Source of the DNA: an uncultured Bacteroidales bacterium
Lineage (GTDB): Bacteria; Bacteroidota; Bacteroidia; Bacteroidales; Bacteroidaceae
Direction: 5' to 3'
DNA length: 36,162 nucleotides
Assembly: GCA_902775385.1 (NCBI GenBank)
Contig: CACYMI010000004.1
Span: forward strand, 1-36,162
The notes below the pieces were generated by a model. It did not search any database. It had not been told where the DNA came from and was given only the letters and a program-made list of their open reading frames with translations. Made by a program: the position numbers and the translations under genes. Shown one piece after another: positions 1 to 6,499 of this stretch. Position 1 is the stretch's first letter; every line of letters starts with the position of its first letter.

Positions 1-66
1 CCATCCTTGCTGCGAGCAATATTCTCTGTGTTCAGGTATGAAACGTTCATGTTATCAGTAATATAA

Positions 67-101
67 AAATCCCCTGTAAATGCATTATTTACAAGGGATT
101 T
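67..101 (-). terminator. Hairpin terminator of tRNA-Leu
   Basis: A near-perfect 15-bp stem (67-81 with 87-101, one C/A mismatch at 74/94, 5-nt loop) lies just downstream of the minus-strand tRNA. Read on the minus strand it is followed by a T-rich stretch. The stem is A/T-flanked on both sides, so it may also end a plus-strand gene entering from before the window. All three plus frames are open from base 1 but stop by base 66, and I could not assign a protein to them. Confidence 0.8.
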
Positions 102-116
102 TGGTTTTAAGCCTAG

Positions 117-198
117 TACCCAGAGCCGGGGTCGAACCGGCACGGGTTGCCCCACTGGTGTTTGAGACCAGCGCGTCTACCGATTCCGCCATCTGGGC
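117..198 (-). tRNA. tRNA-Leu (anticodon CAA)
   Basis: The reverse complement folds as a long-variable-arm tRNA. A 7-bp acceptor stem pairs 192-198 with 118-124 (closing G-T pair). The D-arm contains the GCGGAATCGGTAGACGC core, the anticodon stem CTGGT/ACCAG encloses the loop CTCAAAC with anticodon CAA, and the T-arm reads GGTTCGACCC. The variable arm and the GCCnnnn start fit tRNA-Leu. The discriminator base is A at 117, and the 3' CCA is not encoded (CTA follows), so it must be added after transcription. It decodes UUG. Confidence 0.95.
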
Positions 199-278
199 TT
201 TTGACTTTGTCTTCCTTATTCGCACCTCGGCAATTGAAACAAGTTTCATTGCTCTCGGTTTGTCTTCGGTTGCGGTTG

Positions 279-309
279 CAAAGGTACGCTATTTATATGA
301 AACCGCAAA
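279..309 (-). promoter_or_regulatory. Bacteroidetes-type promoter of tRNA-Leu
   Basis: On the minus strand a TTTG (-33 element, 306-309) is followed after exactly 19 nt by TACCTTTG (-7 element, 279-286), matching the consensus of the Bacteroidetes primary sigma factor. Transcription would start near 272, about 70 nt upstream of the mature tRNA 5' end. Confidence 0.8.
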
Positions 310-393
310 ACTTTTTGTTCGTTTTTTCATTCCCGGCCGGGATACAGAGGATAAAAAATCTTAAAATCTGATACTTTTTCTACATCGAAGTAT

Positions 394-422
394 TTTGTTT
401 TTGCCGTCTTTTGCTATCTTTG
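394..422 (+). promoter_or_regulatory. Promoter of the phosphoesterase gene
   Basis: TATCTTTG at 415-422 is a good -7 element and TTTG at 394-397 a possible -33 element, with a 17-nt spacer that is slightly short. The start codon at 451 lies about 20 nt after the predicted start of transcription. Confidence 0.6.
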
Positions 423-450
423 TGCGGAAAATTCAAAAAAACAAGATAAA

Positions 451-2877
451 ATGAACAGAAGAGAATTCCTGCAGCGTTCATCAGCCCTGGCGGGTGCAGC
501 CTACCTGAACGCCCCTGCTTTTGCGGAAGCCCTCCGAACCCTGGGCAACCCCAACCTGGTAATAGGTATAGTCAGCGATATCCACATTCGCGGCACAGAG
601 ACTGCCGTAACCTTTAAACATACCCTCGAATACTTCCGCAGCCTTAAGGTGGACGGAGTTATCATTGCCGGTGATATGGCAGATCAGGGATTGGAACCCC
701 AATTGAAGGTGGTAGCTGATACTTGGTACAGCGTATTCCCCAATGACGAGGGACTGGACGGCAAGCATACCGAGCGCCTCTTTATCTATGGTAATCATGA
801 TATGGAAGGCTACTCGTGGAGTAGCGTTATCAATGCCGTTGGCAGCGAGACGGCCCAGGCACAGGGCATTGGCAAGCGTCCTGCTGAGGTATGGAAGAAA
901 TACTTCGGGGAGGACTATACACCCATCTGGTTTAAGACCATCAAGGGGTATCACTTCATAGGTGCACATTGGCATACCAATAATATCCCTGGGTTGACAG
1001 AACTGATGCAGGAACATGCTGCAGACCTGAATACTGAGCAGCCCTTCTTCTATATTCAGCATCCGCACCTAAAGAACACCTGTAACGGTCCATGGGCATG
1101 GGGGCAGGATGACGGTACAGTTACAAGGCTGATGAGTCGTTATCCCAATGCCGTTGCCTTCTCGGGGCATTCCCATTCCCCCCTGACGGATGACCGCGAC
1201 TTGTGGCAGGGAGCTTTCACCAGCATTGGTACGGCATCATTACAATATCTATATCCTATGCCCGCGCGTGAGAACACCTATCAGGACGACAGTAACCTGC
1301 GCCCCGTCTATCAGATGCCCAATATGGATTGCTCGAAAGGTCGTCAGGGTATGATTATGCGTGTTTATGACAGCGCCATTACTTTGGAGCGTCGCGAGTT
1401 TGTCTATGACCAACAGTTGGATGAGAACTGGTTGCTTCCCTGGCCTATTTCCCAGACAGAGCCCCTCAGTTTCGAGAACCGCAGCAAGACGGCACCTATT
1501 CCTCAGTTCGAGGAAGGTGCTATCGCCACTGTTACCCAGGCTAAGGGAAAAAACCGTAATGGAGCAGAAACAGAACAGGTAACGGTACATTTCCCTAATG
1601 TACTGAAGAAGCGTACAGGTGTGCGTGCTTTTGACTTCGAGGTTCAGGTGGAATGGGAATGGTTGGACTGCCACTTTATTTCAGCCACCAAACGTGTGTT
1701 TTCGCCCATGAGCCTCTTCGGCGAGGCACAGGATGAAGGCGAGGTGACTTGTGTGTTTGCCCTGAGCGAACTACCCAAGGACCGCGACTACCGTTTCATT
1801 GTCCGTCCCTGTAACTGTTACAGCGGTAAGGGAGAACCCATCTATACCGATTGGATTAGGGATGGCAAGATCCCCAGCAGCCTAACTGCTACATTGACGA
1901 TGGAAAAGCAGTTCTATAAGACAAATACTGATATAGCTATTGCCTTCAATAATGCACCCGTAGGAACGGAGGCGTGGATAGGTATCTATCAGGCAGGCAA
2001 AACACCTGGTAGTAGTGATAAAGCCTATACCTATCAATACACAGACGCAAAAGACGGCTCCCTCAACTTTAAGGTGTCTGCTGCCGGAGAATACTATGCT
2101 GTGCTCTTCAAGGACGGCGGTTACAGCGAATGCTCTGAGCGTATTCCTTTCTTTGTGCTGACAAAGGATTATGACCCGACGGCCTTCAAGATGACCCCAG
2201 ATAAAACGGTTTACAACGTAGGTAATCCCATCCGCCTTACCCTTGCCAGTGCCCCTGCGATGAGTAAAGACTGGATTGGAATCTATGAGGATGGCATTGT
2301 GCCCAAGGATGCTAAGTGTCCATGTTATCTGTACAACAGCAAGACATCGGGAACCGTTACTCTGAACGTTAGTGGTAACAACAACTGGACGTCTGCCCTC
2401 AGTACCGGTGTGTACTTTATTGGTTACTTCATGGCCGATGGATACTCGGAACCCTTTGACCGTCAGTATGTAGTGGTGGGCAAGCCTGCGTCCTTGCGAA
2501 GCAGCAAAACAGAGTACACGGAAGCGGATGCCGTTGTACTCTCTTACAGTTCGCTGCCTACCCGATTTGCCTGTCAGCTCTGCTATCTGGCAGAGGGGGA
2601 TACTACATGGACTCCGGTGCAGGCACTTACGGGAGAGAGCGGAACCATAGAGTTGGGTACTCTGCAGCCCGGCACACACAAGTATGCGTTATGTATAGAC
2701 GGGACTCCGATTTCCCCGACACTGACCTTGAGTGTGAAGGAGGATGAGGAAACGTCCAATGCCGCAATTCCCGCCGCCATGGGGACCGGTGCTGTATTCG
2801 ACCTTTCGGGCAGGGCATTAAATAAGGTGCCGAATCATGGAGTGTTTATCCGAAATGGGATAAAGACACTAAAGTAA
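451..2877 (+). CDS. Secreted calcineurin-like metallophosphoesterase with Ig-like repeats and a C-terminal tail
   Basis: An 808-aa exported phosphoesterase; substrate unknown. The N-terminus has a twin-arginine-like motif (RREFLQ, residues 3-8) and a hydrophobic segment ending AFA, so export by Tat or Sec is likely. The metal-binding motifs of the calcineurin-like superfamily are complete: D-I-H at 43-45, GD at 74-75, GNHD at 114-117, HPH at 204-206 and GHSH at 239-242. After the catalytic domain come about three Ig-like segments (roughly 475-570, 575-675, 675-765); the first two share a W-I-G-I-Y core. The last 27 residues form a tail (F-D-L-S-G-R ... G-V-F-I-R-N-G) also seen in the 978-aa protein at 13515. 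The gene is monocistronic, between its own promoter and the hairpin at 2881. Family assignment is firm. Nucleotidase, sphingomyelinase-like and phosphodiesterase activities are all possible. Confidence 0.88.
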   Translation: MNRREFLQRSSALAGAAYLNAPAFAEALRTLGNPNLVIGIVSDIHIRGTETAVTFKHTLEYFRSLKVDGVIIAGDMADQGLEPQLKVVADTWYSVFPNDEGLDGKHTERLFIYGNHDMEGYSWSSVINAVGSETAQAQGIGKRPAEVWKKYFGEDYTPIWFKTIKGYHFIGAHWHTNNIPGLTELMQEHAADLNTEQPFFYIQHPHLKNTCNGPWAWGQDDGTVTRLMSRYPNAVAFSGHSHSPLTDDRDLWQGAFTSIGTASLQYLYPMPARENTYQDDSNLRPVYQMPNMDCSKGRQGMIMRVYDSAITLERREFVYDQQLDENWLLPWPISQTEPLSFENRSKTAPIPQFEEGAIATVTQAKGKNRNGAETEQVTVHFPNVLKKRTGVRAFDFEVQVEWEWLDCHFISATKRVFSPMSLFGEAQDEGEVTCVFALSELPKDRDYRFIVRPCNCYSGKGEPIYTDWIRDGKIPSSLTATLTMEKQFYKTNTDIAIAFNNAPVGTEAWIGIYQAGKTPGSSDKAYTYQYTDAKDGSLNFKVSAAGEYYAVLFKDGGYSECSERIPFFVLTKDYDPTAFKMTPDKTVYNVGNPIRLTLASAPAMSKDWIGIYEDGIVPKDAKCPCYLYNSKTSGTVTLNVSGNNNWTSALSTGVYFIGYFMADGYSEPFDRQYVVVGKPASLRSSKTEYTEADAVVLSYSSLPTRFACQLCYLAEGDTTWTPVQALTGESGTIELGTLQPGTHKYALCIDGTPISPTLTLSVKEDEETSNAAIPAAMGTGAVFDLSGRALNKVPNHGVFIRNGIKTLK

Positions 2878-2880
2878 AAT

Positions 2881-2918
2881 AATAAGAGAGCGCAGGATAT
2901 TTCTTACGCTCTCTTATT
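2881..2918. terminator. Bidirectional terminator between convergent genes
   Basis: A perfect 12-bp stem (2881-2892 with 2907-2918) with a 14-nt loop lies 3 nt after the phosphoesterase stop and 19 nt after the minus-strand aqpZ stop. A/T-rich flanks on both sides suit termination from either direction. Confidence 0.85.
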
Positions 2919-2937
2919 GGTATGCAGATTTCTCGTT

Positions 2938-3603
2938 TTATTCCTTTGTCTCAATGAGTTTCCATAGGCCTGCAGCGATGAATGAACCGATGAATGGGCC
3001 TACAATGAAGATCCAAACGTTGGTCAGGTACTCGCCGCCAGCGAAGATGGCGGGACCGATAGAACGCGCGGGGTTTACACTGGTACCGGTAAAGTGAATA
3101 CCCACCAGATGGATGAGAATCAGGGACAGACCGATAGCCAAACCTGCGAATTTCCCTGTGTCGCCATTGGTCTTGTGTGTTGCACCTAATACCACAAGTA
3201 CAAACAGGGCGGTGAGGATTGCCTCAACGATGAGAGCTGTTACGGCGCTTCCGTTACAACCGGCTCCAATACCATTGCTGCCAATGCCGGTTCCTGCTCC
3301 ATAGATGTAAGCCAGACAGGCACCTGCAATGACAGCACCTGCAACCTGACCGAGAATGTAGCCTATACTGTCCTTGCAGCTGATACGGCCTGTGATAAGG
3401 CAGCCCAGTGTAATGGCAGGATTAATGTGGCAACCAGAGATACCACCGATGGTATAGGCCATCGCTACTACGGCGAGGCCGAAAGCAATGGCTGTTCCTA
3501 CTACAGATGCGGCATCAGTTCCGCAACTCAGGCTCACGGCTGCACCGCAACCGAGGAATGTCAGTACAAATGTACCGATACATTCAGCAATGTACTTTTT
3601 CAT
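2938..3603 (-). CDS. aqpZ: Aquaporin Z (water channel)
   Basis: A 221-aa member of the MIP family with six membrane segments, forming an inner-membrane water pore. Both pore signatures are present: N-P-A at 61-63 and N-P-A-R at 177-180. By alignment with E. coli AqpZ, the selectivity filter would be F41, H165, T174 and R180, the water-selective rather than glycerol-type set. The length matches the family. It is the last gene of a minus-strand operon after nfeD-like and flotillin genes, 51 nt downstream of the flotillin stop. The short gap holds an 8-bp tandem array reaching its start codon, so it is probably co-transcribed; no separate promoter was seen. Confidence 0.95.
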   Translation of the reverse strand: MKKYIAECIGTFVLTFLGCGAAVSLSCGTDAASVVGTAIAFGLAVVAMAYTIGGISGCHINPAITLGCLITGRISCKDSIGYILGQVAGAVIAGACLAYIYGAGTGIGSNGIGAGCNGSAVTALIVEAILTALFVLVVLGATHKTNGDTGKFAGLAIGLSLILIHLVGIHFTGTSVNPARSIGPAIFAGGEYLTNVWIFIVGPFIGSFIAAGLWKLIETKE

Positions 3604-3604
3604 G

Positions 3605-3633
3605 TTTTGTTAGTTTGTGAGTTTGATGGTTTG
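3605..3633 (-). repeat. Octanucleotide array upstream of aqpZ
   Basis: On the plus strand TTTTG/GTTTG occurs at 3605, 3613, 3621 and 3629, an exact 8-bp period over four units. On the minus strand this reads as four CAAAC/CAAAA units ending immediately before the aqpZ start codon. It belongs with the other 7/8-bp arrays in this window. Confidence 0.75.
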
Positions 3634-3654
3634 TTATCTATTTTCTCCATTATC

Positions 3655-3712
3655 CTATTCAAGGGGGAGCTCGCTCCCTTCGCCTTCAGGAGAGGGGGTA
3701 GGGGTGGGATCG
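3655..3712 (-). repeat. G-rich repeat-like element forming the flotillin 3' end
   Basis: The plus strand shows a G-rich run (3694-3712) next to overlapping inverted repeats: GGGAGC 3665-3670 against GCTCCC 3673-3678, and CTCC against GGAG flanking the CTTCGCCTTC stretch. Composition and layout resemble dispersed REP-like hairpins that I know from Bacteroidetes genomes. Here it supplies the last codons and stop of the flotillin gene. Copy number elsewhere in the genome cannot be judged from this window. Confidence 0.5.
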
Positions 3713-5061
3713 TCATCCTTTTTCTTTCCTAGGTATTCGGGCAGAGACATGCCGGCCTGCTCGAAGAGCTCGCTCAGTGGGGGAACGCTCTTCATGAGGC
3801 CTGACAGGAAGTTGGCTGTAGAACCCTTGCCGTCTGCGTTGCCACCATTGTCCCAAACGGTTACCTTATCGATATTGATGCCCTTAATAGCCTCAACCTG
3901 AGTCTTCACCAGTTCTGGCAGTTTCTCTAGCAGCAGCAGGGTGTAAGCCTTGGTGGCATCACCGCCGGCAGCCTGAATCATCTTGTCATAACCCTCGGCC
4001 TGCTTGGTCAGAATCTGGAACAGACCCTTAGCCTCGGCTTCCATCTTGGCATAGATGGCGTCAGCCTCACCCTTGGCATTTACACGCTTCTGTTCGGCAG
4101 CAGCCTCGGCTTCGATAACCAGACGCTTCTTCTCAATCTCTTGCTTTACAATGATATTGGCCTGCTGTGTGGCTCGTTCACGTGAGGCACGGGCCTCCTC
4201 GGCCTTCTGCTCGGCAGCATAGGATTCCTCCAATGCATGAGCTTGGGCCACATTCTCGGCCGCTGTGGCACGACGCAATGCTTCTGCCTCGTTCTCACGG
4301 CGGACGGCATCAGAGTTGGCAATGTTAATCTTAGCCTCGTTCTCACCCTTTACCGCCTCGGCATTGGCAGCAGCTGTACGGATACGGGTTTCACGGATAG
4401 CCTCAGCCTTACCAATCTCACCAATTTTTTCCTGCTCGGCTACACGAACCTTGGCCTCGTTGATTGCTTTGGCGGCAGCCTCCTGACCGAGTGCCTCGAT
4501 GTAACCGCTCTCGTCCTTGATATCGGTAACGTTCACGTTGATGAGCTTCAGGCCAATCTTCTTTAACTCCACCTCCACATTGGCAGTGATAGCCTCCAGG
4601 AACTTGTCGCGGTCAGAGTTCAGTTCCTCTATACTCATGGTAGCGATAACCAGACGGAGCTGGCCGAACAGGATATCCCTTGCCATTTCCTGTATCTGGT
4701 TGGCAGTCTGACCTAACAGACGTTCTGCCGCAGCATTCATATACTCTGGATCGGTGCTGATACCTACGGTAAAACGGCATGGTACGTCCACACGGATGTT
4801 CTGGCGTGACAACGCATTGGTCAGGTTGGCATCTATACCGATGGGAGTCAGGCTCATGTAGGCATAGTCCTGAATAACGGGCCAGACAAAGGCACCGCCG
4901 CCATGTACACAGTTGGCTGATTTCTTGGCACCATTGCCACTACCGTAGATAACCAGAATCTTGTCGGCAGGACACTTTCTGTAACGATTGGCCAGAAAGG
5001 CCACAATTGCCACCACCAGGATGGCGCTTACAATAATTAGGGTTAATGGATCTTGTAACAT
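3655..5061 (-). CDS. Flotillin-like SPFH-domain protein
   Basis: A 468-aa membrane scaffold protein of the flotillin (FloT/YuaG, YqiK) group, thought to organise membrane microdomains. Residues about 6-25 form one N-terminal membrane segment. An SPFH/band-7 domain (about 30-190) follows, then a long Ala/Glu-rich coiled coil (about 190-360) with repeated EAEA-type stretches, then a short conserved tail around 410-445. The last roughly 17 residues (T-P-T-P-S-P-E-G-E-G-S...) are low-complexity and come from the repeat-like element at 3655-3712, so the original C-terminus may have been replaced. It lies 78 nt after an NfeD-like gene, the usual partner of flotillins (yuaF-floT arrangement). The gap holds two heptameric arrays. 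Confidence 0.92.
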   Translation of the reverse strand: MLQDPLTLIIVSAILVVAIVAFLANRYRKCPADKILVIYGSGNGAKKSANCVHGGGAFVWPVIQDYAYMSLTPIGIDANLTNALSRQNIRVDVPCRFTVGISTDPEYMNAAAERLLGQTANQIQEMARDILFGQLRLVIATMSIEELNSDRDKFLEAITANVEVELKKIGLKLINVNVTDIKDESGYIEALGQEAAAKAINEAKVRVAEQEKIGEIGKAEAIRETRIRTAAANAEAVKGENEAKINIANSDAVRRENEAEALRRATAAENVAQAHALEESYAAEQKAEEARASRERATQQANIIVKQEIEKKRLVIEAEAAAEQKRVNAKGEADAIYAKMEAEAKGLFQILTKQAEGYDKMIQAAGGDATKAYTLLLLEKLPELVKTQVEAIKGINIDKVTVWDNGGNADGKGSTANFLSGLMKSVPPLSELFEQAGMSLPEYLGKKKDDDPTPTPSPEGEGSELPLE

Positions 5062-5071
5062 GATTTATTTA

Positions 5072-5099
5072 TAGTTTACTGTTTATGGTTTACGTTTTT
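5072..5099 (+). repeat. Heptanucleotide array 1 in the nfeD-flotillin gap
   Basis: Four 7-bp units in tandem (TAGTTTA, CTGTTTA, TGGTTTA, CGTTTTT), diverging mainly in the first two bases. It lies just upstream of the flotillin start (minus strand). A looser fifth unit may precede it at 5065. Confidence 0.7.
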
Positions 5100-5106
5100 T
5101 TGTGTG

Positions 5107-5134
5107 TTATGAATTATACATGTTGAATTATGGA
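5107..5134 (+). repeat. Heptanucleotide array 2 in the nfeD-flotillin gap
   Basis: Four 7-bp units (TTATGAA, TTATACA, TGTTGAA, TTATGGA) of a different sequence family from the array 8 nt away. Together they fill most of the 78-nt gap between the two minus-strand genes. Confidence 0.7.
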
Positions 5135-5139
5135 TACCC

Positions 5140-5730
5140 CTAAGCCTTTTCCACTTCCAGTACCTTCTTATCTATTACGCGTAACACGCGCACCTTGGTG
5201 CCGGACGGAAGGGGCTGGCCCTGGGTACGTGCATCCAGTTCCTGCACTGAACCGTTGAAACTTATCTGCACCTTTCCCTGACCTTGATTCTGGCCGGGTA
5301 TGCGCAGGTACACATCGCATAGCTTTCCTACGGCATCGTTCACGTTGAAGGCGCCGTTGCTTTGCAGTTTCATCATCTGGCGGAACAGGAAGATGAAGAC
5401 TGCCACAAACAGACATCCTACCAGTACGGCCGCTGCGGTCAGGACAATGGTGTCGGGGATGGTGTTCCATAGGCTGATACCTGCCCAGCCGAATCCTAAA
5501 AGGAAATAGAAGATATTGCGAATAGAAAGCAAGTGCATGCTTCCCGCATCATCCAGACTATCAGTGTCGGTACTGAAATCCACATCTGCGTCACCGGAAT
5601 CTATATCTCCCATGCCCGCAAAGGACATTGTCATCTGGATGATTACTACAATGGATGAGAAAATAGCAATACCCCAAAAAATGCGTAGGGTAGGGTCAAG
5701 CTGGTTGAACCAATCAGAGAAAAATGTCAT
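5140..5730 (-). CDS. NfeD/YuaF-like membrane protein with OB-fold domain
   Basis: A 196-aa inner-membrane protein. Hydrophobic segments lie at about 18-38, 70-86 and 94-114. An acidic Asp-rich loop (about 42-62) sits between the first and second. The C-terminal part (about 122-194) is a small beta-rich domain (V-G-K-L ... G-K-V-Q-I-S-F-N-G ... V-R-V-L) of the type seen in NfeD/YuaF/YqiJ. In this family the OB-fold part is known as a companion of flotillin, and the next gene downstream is a flotillin. It is first in the minus-strand operon and diverges from the Nudix gene. No protease domain is present, so this is a short NfeD form. Confidence 0.8.
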   Translation of the reverse strand: MTFFSDWFNQLDPTLRIFWGIAIFSSIVVIIQMTMSFAGMGDIDSGDADVDFSTDTDSLDDAGSMHLLSIRNIFYFLLGFGWAGISLWNTIPDTIVLTAAAVLVGCLFVAVFIFLFRQMMKLQSNGAFNVNDAVGKLCDVYLRIPGQNQGQGKVQISFNGSVQELDARTQGQPLPSGTKVRVLRVIDKKVLEVEKA

Positions 5731-5796
5731 AAGTCTGTAATTTTTTTGTTGTTTGTTTTAATTGTTAAATGTGTATTCAGGATCTTTTCTCTGATA

Positions 5797-5804
5797 CAAA
5801 GATA
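5797..5804 (-). promoter_or_regulatory. -7 element of the nfeD-flotillin-aqpZ operon
   Basis: The minus strand reads TATCTTTG here, a good -7 element about 66 nt before the first start codon. A TTTG at 5828-5831 would be 23 nt away, longer than usual, so the -33 element is uncertain. Confidence 0.5.
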
Positions 5805-5868
5805 CTTTTTTTTAAGTTATGTGGTCACAAAAATAGAGTTTAATGTTGTTAATTCTGTCACTTTTTTA

Positions 5869-5876
5869 TAAGTTTG
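5869..5876 (+). promoter_or_regulatory. -7 element of the Nudix gene
   Basis: TAAGTTTG matches TAnnTTTG and lies 30 nt before the Nudix start codon. No good TTTG is present at the expected distance upstream. It is divergent from the nfeD-like promoter region. Confidence 0.5.
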
Positions 5877-5906
5877 CAACTCTAAAATTACAAAAAGCAG
5901 ACAGAT

Positions 5907-6443
5907 ATGGCCCATCATCCGTTGGAAAAATTCAGGTTCTGTCCCCTGTGCGGGTCAGACAGGTTTGTTGAGAACAACAATAAGAGCAAACGTTGTCAGG
6001 CATGCGGATTTGTGTACTACTTCAACCCTAGCGCCTCTACCGTGGCAGTAATTGTGAATGAGAAGAATGAACTGCTGGTGGTACGCAGGGCTAAGGAACC
6101 GGCAATGGGAACACTGGACTTGCCCGGAGGTTTCAGTGATTGCTATGAAACCAGCGAAGAGGGGGTGGTGCGTGAGGTGAAGGAAGAGACCGGCCTCTGC
6201 GTAGATAAGCTAATGTTTCTTTTCTCTGTCCCCAATATCTATCCGTTCGGCGGTTTGGATGTCCATACCATAGACATGTTCTACCTGTGCCATGTAAACA
6301 GCGCGAAAAATGCCATTGCGGCAGATGATGCGGCTGAAATCATGTGGATTCCCTGGGATGAGGTCCGGCCGGAAACCTTTGGTTTAACCTCAATCCGTGA
6401 TGGTGTGCAACAACTTTTAGCAAAAAAAATCCCTAATATATAA
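5907..6443 (+). CDS. Nudix hydrolase with N-terminal zinc ribbon
   Basis: A 178-aa cytoplasmic pyrophosphohydrolase. Residues 12-33 carry a C-x2-C ... C-x2-C zinc ribbon (F-C-P-L-C-G and C-Q-A-C-G), and the rest is a Nudix fold. The Nudix box is complete: G-x5-E-x7-R-E-V-x-E-E-x-G-L at about residues 72-94. The zinc ribbon recalls NudC-type NADH pyrophosphatases, but the protein is shorter and lacks a clear NudC substrate motif, so the nucleotide substrate is open. The reading frame ends 56 nt before topA, which has its own -7 element. Confidence 0.88.
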   Translation: MAHHPLEKFRFCPLCGSDRFVENNNKSKRCQACGFVYYFNPSASTVAVIVNEKNELLVVRRAKEPAMGTLDLPGGFSDCYETSEEGVVREVKEETGLCVDKLMFLFSVPNIYPFGGLDVHTIDMFYLCHVNSAKNAIAADDAAEIMWIPWDEVRPETFGLTSIRDGVQQLLAKKIPNI

Positions 6444-6465
6444 GGTGAAGAATAAAAAAATGCCG

Positions 6466-6473
6466 TACCTTTG
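6466..6473 (+). promoter_or_regulatory. -7 element of the topA operon
   Basis: TACCTTTG lies 26 nt before the topA start and is a perfect TAnnTTTG. No TTTG was found at 19-21 nt upstream, so the -33 element is weak. Confidence 0.6.
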
Positions 6474-6499
6474 CCGCCGCAATTATAAAAAACGAAAGA

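Noticed and set aside
1-66. 3' end of a plus-strand gene entering the window
   Set aside because: All three frames are open for 12-21 codons and then stop. None gives a recognisable C-terminus, so it cannot be told from noncoding DNA.
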